Positions 4,784-9,810 of a DNA stretch of 9,810 bases are shown piece after piece (position 1 is the stretch's first letter; every line of letters begins with the position of its first letter). Under the pieces are notes generated by a model. The model was not told the origin of the DNA and searched no databases. It was given only the letters and a program-made list of their open reading frames with translations. The DNA comes from CALXSC01 sp035470525. Its GTDB lineage: Bacteria; Pseudomonadota; Alphaproteobacteria; Rickettsiales; UBA1997. The position numbers were made by a program, and so were the translations under genes. The stretch covers positions 1 through 9,810 of the forward strand of contig DATIQT010000087.1 in NCBI GenBank assembly GCA_035470525.1, in the 5' to 3' direction.

Positions 4784-6184
4784 ATGCAAGACAAGAAAGT
4801 TGGAACAATAATATTAACCGCAATAATATTTAGCTCTATGGTTGGAGGTGGCATTTTTAGTATTCCACAAAATATTGCTAGAACTGCGAGTCTTGGAGCT
4901 GGTATAATTGCTTGGTTAATTGCAAGTTTTGGTATGTTTTGCATTGCAAATGTTTTTATAAATTTATCAAAATTAAGACCTAACTTAAATACGGGAATAT
5001 ATTCTTATGCAGAAAATGGTTTTGGGAAATTTATAGGTTTTGCTACTGGTTGGAGTTATTTAGTTTGTAATTATTTTGTTGTAATTTCATTAGCTGTTAT
5101 GTCAGCTAGTGCATTAGATTATTTTTTTCCTACATATTTTACTGGTGGAAATAATCTATTATCTGTAATTTGTCTTTCAATTACTATTTGGATTTTTAAT
5201 TTTATAGTTCTAAGAGGATTTAAATTTTCTGCTACATTTAATGTCATAGCTACAATACTAAAATTTATTACATTAATAATTTTTATATTTGTAATGTTAT
5301 TTGTTTTTGATTGGAGCAAATTTACATTAAATTTTTGGGGAAATAATGATATTCCAATATTTAAACAAATCACGTCAAGTTTATTAGTAACTTTATGGTG
5401 TTTTATTGGCGTAGAAACTGGAAGCACACTTTCGTCAGAAGCTAAAAATCAGAAAATTGTTAGCAATTCAACCATTTTGTCTTTTTTTATGTGTTTAGTT
5501 TTATATATTGCTTTATCAACAGTTCCATATGGATTTTTAACACAAGAACAGATAGCAAAAGTCCCAGATCCTTCAGCCGCTGGTATATTAGAAATGGTAT
5601 TAGGAAAATATGGAGCTTTTATAATTAATCTTGGAGTATTAATAGCTATTTTGTCTTGTTGGTTTTCTTGGATTTTAGTTTTAGTAGAAATTCCATCAAA
5701 AATGGCAGAAAATAATAATTTTCCAAAACAATTTTTGAATAAAAACAAAAATGGAATTTCTTATTATTCAACTTATTTAACATCTATAATAGCACAAATT
5801 GGAATTCTTGTTGCTTTTTTCTCAAGTAACGCTTGGATTATGATGCAAAGTCTATCTGGTGTTATGATTATTCCTGCATATTTATTTTCTAGTTTATACT
5901 TAATAAAAATTGCAAAAAATAGCAAATTAAATGTATTCTTTAGTCTAATTTCTTGCATTTTCTTACTTTTAATTTCATATTCTTGCAGTATTGGTTATAT
6001 TGTAGCTGATTTTATATTGCTTGTGTTGGCTATTCCATTATTTTATTTAACTCATAAAAATGACAATACAAAACATATTTTTACAAAAAATGACAAAATT
6101 ATTTCATCTGTCCTAATAATTATTGGAATATTAGCTATTTTTAGCTTAATTTTTGGATTCGTAAAAATACCAAATTTACTTTAA
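4784..6184 (+). CDS. APA-family amino acid antiporter, probably arginine/ornithine (or agmatine) type
   Basis: An inner-membrane carrier of 466 aa with about 12 hydrophobic segments, the usual size of the basic amino acid/polyamine antiporters (APC superfamily, TC 2.A.3.2). The first helix carries the family signature SSMVGGGIFSIPQN (17-30), where unwound Gly residues contact the substrate backbone. TM2-TM3 has NLNTGIYSYAENGFG, and TM6 has TLWCFIGVETG with Trp205, matching the Trp/Glu region of AdiC and ArcD. These carriers swap arginine for ornithine or agmatine, feeding arginine catabolism or acid resistance, and occur in host-dependent bacteria such as chlamydiae. No arginine deiminase or decarboxylase gene is in the window, so the substrate is inferred from family resemblance. 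There is no recognisable ribosome site. Its TAA stop overlaps the TAA of the convergent gene by 3 nt in a shared TTAA. Confidence 0.88.
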   Translation: MQDKKVGTIILTAIIFSSMVGGGIFSIPQNIARTASLGAGIIAWLIASFGMFCIANVFINLSKLRPNLNTGIYSYAENGFGKFIGFATGWSYLVCNYFVVISLAVMSASALDYFFPTYFTGGNNLLSVICLSITIWIFNFIVLRGFKFSATFNVIATILKFITLIIFIFVMLFVFDWSKFTLNFWGNNDIPIFKQITSSLLVTLWCFIGVETGSTLSSEAKNQKIVSNSTILSFFMCLVLYIALSTVPYGFLTQEQIAKVPDPSAAGILEMVLGKYGAFIINLGVLIAILSCWFSWILVLVEIPSKMAENNNFPKQFLNKNKNGISYYSTYLTSIIAQIGILVAFFSSNAWIMMQSLSGVMIIPAYLFSSLYLIKIAKNSKLNVFFSLISCIFLLLISYSCSIGYIVADFILLVLAIPLFYLTHKNDNTKHIFTKNDKIISSVLIIIGILAIFSLIFGFVKIPNLL

Positions 6185-6951
6185 ATTTCTATTTCCATTC
6201 CATCATAAGCCAATTTTACATTATAAGGTAGAATTTTTGATATTTTATCATAATCAATTTCAACTCCAATATGAGTAAGAATTGCATTTTTTGGTTTATA
6301 TTTTTCAATAAAATTAATTGCTTGTTGTAAATATGTATGTCCGTATTTTGGATCGTATTCTAAATCATTACATTCTAGCAACCATAAGTCTAGATTTTGC
6401 AAATGTTCATCATTTTCTTGTGGAATTTCATTTAAGTCTGGCGAAAAAGCGAAATTTTTATATCTAAATCCCATTGAGGTAAAATGGTTTCCATGCTTAA
6501 AGTTCATAGGTAAAATTTCAAAACTACCAATTTTAATTTTTTCAAGTGGTTTAATTGTTTTTAAAATTATAGAACCATTTTCGGTTTCTGTATTATCAAA
6601 CATCCATGGAAATCTTTCTTTTATTATATTTGTGGTTTGTTCATTTCCATGAATTTTTAAATTTCTTTTGTAAAGACTAACTACTTCTTCTAGCTCCCAT
6701 ATGCCAATCATGTGATCTGTATGACCATGAGAAATAAAAATATTGTCAAAATCTTTTATATTATATTTTATTGTTTGTTGTCTAATATCCGGACCACATT
6801 CTACTAATAAATTATCATCATTATCTTGTAAATAGAAAGAACTTCTTAACCTTATATTTTTTGTATTATTATTATCTATAATATTTAAAAAATTGTTTGT
6901 AATTCTTGGATAACCATCTGCAGTTCCAGACCCTAATATTTCTATTCTCAT
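6181..6951 (-). CDS. PhnP-like metallo-beta-lactamase-fold phosphodiesterase
   Basis: A protein of 256 aa, the full length of the PhnP/RNase Z-like branch of the metallo-beta-lactamase superfamily. It opens with ILGSGTADGYPRI, has LLVECGPDIRQQ (48-59), and carries the metal site SHGHTDH (74-80: His75, His77, Asp79, His80), a His in HGNH (153 or 156), Asp172 in FSPDLNEIP, and His227 in LTHIG. The GHTYLQQA motif (His205) and the closing LAYDGMEI are typical of PhnP and its relatives. Such enzymes hydrolyse cyclic or other phosphodiesters (PhnP: phosphoribosyl 1,2-cyclic phosphate); the real substrate here is unknown because no phosphonate genes are present. Its ATG shares one base with the upstream gene's stop (TAATG) and has no ribosome site, so it is probably translated by reinitiation. 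Confidence 0.85.
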   Translation of the reverse strand: MRIEILGSGTADGYPRITNNFLNIIDNNNTKNIRLRSSFYLQDNDDNLLVECGPDIRQQTIKYNIKDFDNIFISHGHTDHMIGIWELEEVVSLYKRNLKIHGNEQTTNIIKERFPWMFDNTETENGSIILKTIKPLEKIKIGSFEILPMNFKHGNHFTSMGFRYKNFAFSPDLNEIPQENDEHLQNLDLWLLECNDLEYDPKYGHTYLQQAINFIEKYKPKNAILTHIGVEIDYDKISKILPYNVKLAYDGMEIEI

Positions 6952-8102
6952 TATATATTTTTTATTTTTGATAAATCTTTTGTTTCTGAATTTATTTTTG
7001 ACACAAAGTTATATAAATTTAAAGCACCACTTATGTATTCATTTTTTAATAGTTGTTTTCTTACTTCTAAATTAGAAAATACCTTATGAACTTCTGGCAA
7101 AAATGGAATTAATATTTTACTTTTAACTAAATCATGTAAATATATTTCTCGTTTCAAAGGAGTAATTCTAGTTAATAAATTGAAAAATTTATTTAGGCAA
7201 AATTCTTTTCTTTTTTCTAAAATTATTAAATCTTCTCTAGTTGATGCTTTTTTAAATCCATTATTTTTAGGAGATAAAAAATCATTATCTTCAAAATTTT
7301 GAAGAATAAAAAGAGCTGATTCTTTATCACTATTATCGCTTAAGGATACACCATATTTTATAGTTGTAACCAAAAATCTTTGTAAAATATCAAATTTTGT
7401 TGTAAAATTTTCAACATTTCTATTAATATTTGCCTGTCTATTTTTTAATTCTTTTAATGATTTTTTCCATTCTTTACCTCTTAAAGAACAACTAATATTA
7501 TAAATAAGACTATTTGATATTTTTTCCTCACTTTTTATAGATAAACTGGCACTAGTATTTTCCATATTTAATGTAGATTCCATAGTGTCTTCATTGCCAA
7601 ATTCAAAAATATGACCAAAAAATTCAGGATTTGAAGAAATTAAAAAAGCTGATACTCCACTTTCCAGAAAGAAATCAATTTTTTCTTGTGCTAATGGCAA
7701 TCTAATTTTGTCAGCCCCTCTCTCTATAATTTGCCAATTACCAGTTTCTTTTAATTTTTGTAATGTTTTTGAAACAACTTCTTCACCTCTTTTTGTATCA
7801 GTGTCAAAATAACCAGTATCAAAATCATCAATCTTAGTTTTTGAAATATCCAAATTGTTTTTCATTAAAGAACCACCAAAAAACACAATTTCTTTTAATC
7901 CAGTTTCTACAAGAAAATAAGCGCCTTTCAAAAGACTATCATGTTCTAAAATTTCATCAGTTCCTTCAAAAGTTTCATTTAAAATTAAATTAATTCTTAC
8001 TTGAGTTGAATTAGAATTTATATAATCTAAGTTTAAAGTTTTTGGTTCTGATTTTATAAAAATTTTTGGAGTTTGCTCAATTAATGTTTTAAAATTATCC
8101 AT
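6951..8102 (-). CDS. Divergent poly(A)/CCA-polymerase-like protein (putative)
   Basis: A protein of 383 aa whose layout recalls class II poly(A) polymerases and CCA-adding enzymes. IVFFGGSLMKNNLDISKTKIDDFD (72-95) sits where those have 'GG.vRD.lLg....DiDi', keeping the two Gly and a D-x-D (Asp93, Asp95). A helix and strands follow (GADKIRLPLAQEKIDFF, 129-145). FDILQRFLVTTIKYGVSLSDNS (237-258) resembles the 'D.lRilRairFa..lgf.i' neck, and LLTRITPLKREIYLHDLVKSKILIPFLPEV (309-338) the 'llPEl' body helices. The canonical RRDFTiNa motif and the Arg of 'vRD' are not visible, so activity and substrate are uncertain. If active it would transfer nucleotides to an RNA end; a degenerate or AbiEii-like nucleotidyltransferase is an alternative. 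It is coupled to the phosphodiesterase gene by TAATG. The ribosome site is weak. Confidence 0.5.
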   Translation of the reverse strand: MDNFKTLIEQTPKIFIKSEPKTLNLDYINSNSTQVRINLILNETFEGTDEILEHDSLLKGAYFLVETGLKEIVFFGGSLMKNNLDISKTKIDDFDTGYFDTDTKRGEEVVSKTLQKLKETGNWQIIERGADKIRLPLAQEKIDFFLESGVSAFLISSNPEFFGHIFEFGNEDTMESTLNMENTSASLSIKSEEKISNSLIYNISCSLRGKEWKKSLKELKNRQANINRNVENFTTKFDILQRFLVTTIKYGVSLSDNSDKESALFILQNFEDNDFLSPKNNGFKKASTREDLIILEKRKEFCLNKFFNLLTRITPLKREIYLHDLVKSKILIPFLPEVHKVFSNLEVRKQLLKNEYISGALNLYNFVSKINSETKDLSKIKNI

Positions 8103-8151
8103 TCTTATAACACAAAATGTAACATGTAATTAAAATATAAAATTTGATTTA

Positions 8152-8230
8152 AAATACAACTAAATTGTTTTTTTATCTTGTAAAATTACATTAATTTAAA
8201 AATAAAATAATGTATGAATTAGTTGTATTT
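8152..8230. repeat. 12-bp perfect inverted repeats enclosing 55 bp
   Basis: AAATACAACTAA (8152-8163) is repeated exactly in reverse complement as TTAGTTGTATTT (8219-8230), in the gap between the minus-strand gene starting at 8102 and module copy 2. The enclosed DNA is AT-rich and encodes nothing. It could be a small MITE-like element, a long-loop hairpin or an operator pair; no target duplication is evident. Confidence 0.5.
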
Positions 8231-8263
8231 AGAAAGTAATTAAATTTAAATATATCAAAATAC

Positions 8264-8473
8264 AATTGGAAAGATGGAGAGGAGGATTTGGATAGTAAGA
8301 GTTACACTGTTACTATTACGAATACAAGTACTAGTGAAGTAGTTAGGACTACGACAGTGAATGACACAATGGAATGGACTTATACAAGTAATATGATAAG
8401 TGAAGATGGAGTGGGAGAATGGGAGGTGGGGGTGGAAGAGGCGATGTTTACTTTTAAAAATTATTTTATATAA
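8264..8473 (+). pseudogene. Beta-sandwich (Fn3/Ig-like) module fragment, copy 2
   Basis: This is the partner of 4545-4727; identity runs from AATTGG at 8264 to about 8440 and then stops. The frame continues 10 more codons (AMFTFKNYFI) to TAA 8471-8473. An upstream in-frame TAA and the lack of an in-frame ATG leave only TTG 8288 as a start, with a purine-rich AGGAGG just 2 nt before it, too close for normal initiation. The predicted strands are YTVTIT, EVVRTTTV, MEWTYTS and GEWEVGVEE, ending in a Gly-rich coding tract that is also G-rich at DNA level. A short expressed 61-aa protein cannot be excluded, but a remnant or recombined fragment of a larger surface protein is the simpler reading. Confidence 0.65.
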
Positions 8474-8474
8474 T
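8447..8474 (+). promoter_or_regulatory. Promoter of the HAM1/RdgB-like gene
   Basis: TTTACT (8447-8452), a 16-nt spacer and a perfect TATAAT (8469-8474) would start transcription near 8481, about 23 nt before the ATG at 8504. The promoter begins a few bases after module copy 2 homology ends, much as the antiporter promoter follows copy 1. Confidence 0.45.
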
Positions 8475-8503
8475 TTCGTCTGTTATAAGAACAATATTAA
8501 AAA

Positions 8504-9079
8504 ATGAAAAAGCTAATATATTTGACAACTAATCCCAACAAAGTTGAAGAGGCTAATAAATTTTTCAAGGAAAAATATGGCTTTAATTTGGAGATTATTA
8601 ATCCAGATTTTGAAATTATTGAAATACAAGCAAAAACATGCTCTGAAGTAGTAAAATTTAGTGTAAAATATGCTTGTGAGAAGTTAAATTGTGCTTGCTT
8701 GAAATCTGATGCTGGACTTTATATTGATGCTCTTGGTGGGTTACCCGGTCCTTATAGTGCTTATTTTAATAAACAAATTGGTGTAGAAAAATTCTTGTCT
8801 TTAATAAAAGATATAAAAGACAGAAAAGCAAGAATAGAACATTGTTTTGGATATTGCGAACCAGGGCAAGAACCAGTAATTTTTTCTGGTGGTGGTACAG
8901 GTACAATATCTTATGAATCCAGAGGAAATAGGGGACAATGGCATAGTAAGTTTTATATTCCTGATGGTGAAACAAAAACATTAAGTGAATTGCAAGAAAT
9001 AGATTATGAATATGAATCACAATTTTGGGGTAGTGCGAAAGATGATTTTGCAAAATGGTTTTTGGAAAAGAAATTATAA
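8504..9079 (+). CDS. Divergent HAM1/RdgB-family nucleoside triphosphate diphosphatase
   Basis: A cytoplasmic enzyme of 191 aa, the normal length for the ITPase-like family that removes inosine and xanthosine triphosphates from the nucleotide pool by releasing pyrophosphate. The N-terminal TTNPNKVEEANKFF (8-21) matches the 'T.N..K..E' phosphate-binding start. SDAGLYIDALGGLPGPYSAY (68-87) matches the 'DDSGL.VDAL.G.PG.YSAR' core and keeps Asp69. SGGGTGTIS (128-136) and RGNRG follow. Two usual motifs are missing: 'GFGYDP.F' is replaced by GQWHSKFYIPDG (144-155), and the C-terminal 'SHR' that reads the purine base is absent. Family membership is clear, but specificity for hypoxanthine or xanthine bases is doubtful. 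It converges with the ASCH gene, 15 nt away. Confidence 0.82.
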   Translation: MKKLIYLTTNPNKVEEANKFFKEKYGFNLEIINPDFEIIEIQAKTCSEVVKFSVKYACEKLNCACLKSDAGLYIDALGGLPGPYSAYFNKQIGVEKFLSLIKDIKDRKARIEHCFGYCEPGQEPVIFSGGGTGTISYESRGNRGQWHSKFYIPDGETKTLSELQEIDYEYESQFWGSAKDDFAKWFLEKKL

Positions 9080-9094
9080 TATTTTAATACTATT

Positions 9095-9532
9095 TTACTT
9101 TTTTAAAACAATCCAACCTCTCATGTCTTTAGTTTTCTTTTCATGGCATGGTCTTGGTTTTTTGTATTTGATAACATTTGAGATTTTAATTAAACTTACA
9201 TACTTTGCTTGACATTTTGATTGCCAAAAATTTAAATCCACATCGGAGCAAATTTCTTTGCTAAAAGATTTAACTTCTTCTGTAGTATTTTTATTAATAT
9301 TCATTTCATCGTAATATCTAACTTCTTCTACTGTGAATTCACCTAAAACAAAGCCTCCACTTTCTTTCATTATAACTTTATCGCCAACTTTAACTTTATT
9401 ATATGGGGCAATTTTGAATTTAGAAAATCTACTTTCTATTGTTTTTTTACCTTCTAAAATTAAATTTAGATATGGTTGGCAAAATATTGCTAAATGAGTT
9501 TGATTTTCTTTATTTTTAATTGATTTTTCCAT
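9095..9532 (-). CDS. ASCH-domain protein
   Basis: A protein of 145 aa consisting almost wholly of one ASCH (PUA-like beta-barrel) domain. Visible motifs are IFCQPYLNLILEGKKTIESRFSK-type opening (16-38) with GKKTIE (28-33), then VKVGDKVIMKESGGFVLGEFTV (47-68) with the typical 'v..GD.v..k.sgg.v.g...V', and a C-terminal PRPCHEKKTKDMRGWIVLK strand. ASCH domains are thought to bind RNA; one member, YqfB, is an amidohydrolase for N4-acetylcytidine using a Lys and Thr in the equivalent GxKT segment, which is present here. The substrate is unknown. The ribosome site is weak. It diverges from the short ORF at 9576, with a palindromic ATTATAAT between them that could provide -10 boxes both ways. Confidence 0.8.
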   Translation of the reverse strand: MEKSIKNKENQTHLAIFCQPYLNLILEGKKTIESRFSKFKIAPYNKVKVGDKVIMKESGGFVLGEFTVEEVRYYDEMNINKNTTEEVKSFSKEICSDVDLNFWQSKCQAKYVSLIKISNVIKYKKPRPCHEKKTKDMRGWIVLKK

Positions 9533-9561
9533 ACTTTATTTTTTTTAATCGCATTAAATAT

Positions 9562-9569
9562 ATTATAAT
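9562..9569. promoter_or_regulatory. Divergent -10 region ATTATAAT
   Basis: The palindrome ATTATAAT contains TATAAT on the plus strand (9564-9569) and on the minus strand (9567-9562). The plus-strand box would start transcription at about 9576, the first base of the next ATG, predicting a leaderless message. The -35 for it is only TTTTTT at 17 nt spacing. Confidence 0.35.
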
Positions 9570-9575
9570 TAATAA

Positions 9576-9722
9576 ATGGAAAAACAAACAGAATTTGATT
9601 TAAAAGTTAAAAATCACTTACAGGAGTCTTTAAATAATTCAAATAATAAAATTGAAATAAAAATTAAAAAGGGGCTAGACAAGTATCTCTCTAAAAACTC
9701 GCAACTTAAACCTGATATTTGA
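9576..9722 (+). pseudogene. Short gene apparently truncated by an IS1595-like element
   Basis: An ATG-initiated frame of 48 codons ending at TGA 9720-9722. The first 32 residues (MEKQTEFDLKVKNHLQESLN and a Lys/Ile/Asn-rich continuation) are hydrophilic and helical like other small proteins in this window. From base 9671 the DNA changes to GGGGCTAGACAAG..., which looks like a transposon terminus, and the last 15 or so codons overlap the opposing transposase 3' end. The original gene therefore probably continued beyond the insertion. I do not recognise its family. If it is intact instead, it is simply a 48-aa protein of unknown function. Confidence 0.45.
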
Positions 9723-9810
9723 AATAATTTTTAAATAATTTCCAAATAACTTTTTCTAGTTCTTCATTACTTAGTTTTCTGTTATTAAATCTAAATTCAC
9801 ATTCTTTTAA
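9671..9810 (-). mobile_element. IS1595-like insertion sequence, one end (continues past the window)
   Basis: The left boundary is proposed at GGGGCTAGAC (9671-9680), because several IS1595-group elements begin with a GG-rich terminal repeat and the sequence character changes here. The element holds the transposase C-terminus at 9706-9810. The matching terminal repeat and 8-bp target duplication, if any, lie outside the window. Confidence 0.45.
9706..9810 (-). CDS. IS1595-like transposase, C-terminal fragment (runs off the right edge)
   Basis: Reading in from base 9810 on the minus strand gives 34 codons ending at TAA 9708-9706. They begin LKECEFRFNNRK and continue as a charged helix EELEKVIWKLFKNYFKYQ. 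The '.KE.E.R.N.R' block followed by a short helix is how ISXO2/IS1595-type DDE transposases usually end. The catalytic part is outside the window, so integrity is unknown. The fragment overlaps the last codons of the opposing short ORF at 9576-9722, as expected if the element inserted into that gene. Confidence 0.6.
   Translation of the reverse strand, partial: LKECEFRFNNRKLSNEELEKVIWKLFKNYFKYQV

Noticed and set aside
4678..4944. Minus-strand ORF with a poly-proline stretch
   Set aside because: It is the antisense reading of the G-rich module tract and the antiporter start; the prolines are complements of the GGN codons.
8766..9053. Minus-strand 95-codon ORF within the HAM1/RdgB-like gene
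   Set aside because: It is an antisense shadow of a gene with clear family motifs; its His/Leu/Tyr-rich composition is typical of shadow frames.
1..9810. A CRISPR array or retron
   Set aside because: No regularly spaced repeats with unique spacers exist (the three 17-mers are too few and unevenly spaced), and no cas or reverse transcriptase gene is visible.
1..9810. An alternative genetic code (UGA as Gly or Trp)
   Set aside because: No recognised gene has an in-frame TGA, Trp is written TGG, and TGA closes two frames at natural family ends.

Overview
The window is very AT-rich (by eye well under one third G+C) and reads as a bacterial accessory region. Genes are short and tightly packed. 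TGA is used as a stop (131-133, 3736-3738), and no long gene contains an in-frame TGA, so the standard bacterial code fits; this argues against Gracilibacteria/Absconditabacteria (UGA = Gly) and mycoplasmas (UGA = Trp). The gene families (small degenerate enzymes, uncharacterised short proteins, a surface-protein-type beta module, an arginine-type antiporter) suggest a reduced, probably host-dependent bacterium. Candidate Phyla Radiation/Patescibacteria is my best guess, but this is inference.

Layout. 1-135: the 3' end of an IS481-like transposase and its terminal hairpin. 142-331: noncoding, with an ATTCC...GGAAT hairpin, a G-rich patch and the terminator of the next gene. 348-1283 (minus): a helical protein of unknown function, with a good extended -10 promoter. 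1400-1665: a cluster of noncoding direct and inverted repeats. 1771-3050 (minus): a tight operon of three uncharacterised small proteins. 3190-3453: a promoter followed by a strongly structured RNA segment that leads into a 94-residue unknown protein (3454-3738, plus). 3839-4531 (plus): a possible degenerate metallopeptidase-like protein.

4545-4727 and 8264-8473 are two diverged copies (about 88% identical over 177 nt) of a beta-sandwich module without a proper start. Each lies just upstream of the promoter of the next gene. Between them are an arginine/ornithine-type APA antiporter (4784-6184, plus) and a minus-strand pair: a divergent poly(A)/CCA-polymerase-like protein (6951-8102) coupled by a 1-nt stop/start overlap to a PhnP-like metallo-beta-lactamase-fold phosphodiesterase (6181-6951). 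After the second copy come a divergent HAM1/RdgB-type nucleotide diphosphatase (8504-9079, plus), an ASCH-domain protein (9095-9532, minus) and a short plus-strand ORF (9576-9722). That ORF appears to be cut by the end of an IS1595-like element, whose transposase C-terminus runs off the window (9706-9810, minus).

The catalytic genes suggest uptake or exchange of basic amino acids and nucleotide/RNA phosphoester chemistry (NTP clean-up, cyclic phosphodiesterase, a possible RNA nucleotidyltransferase, and an ASCH/PUA-like RNA-binding fold). No complete pathway is visible. The most promising undescribed items are the structured RNA at about 3224-3440, the three-gene operon at 1771-3050 and the coupled nucleotidyltransferase-like/phosphodiesterase pair.
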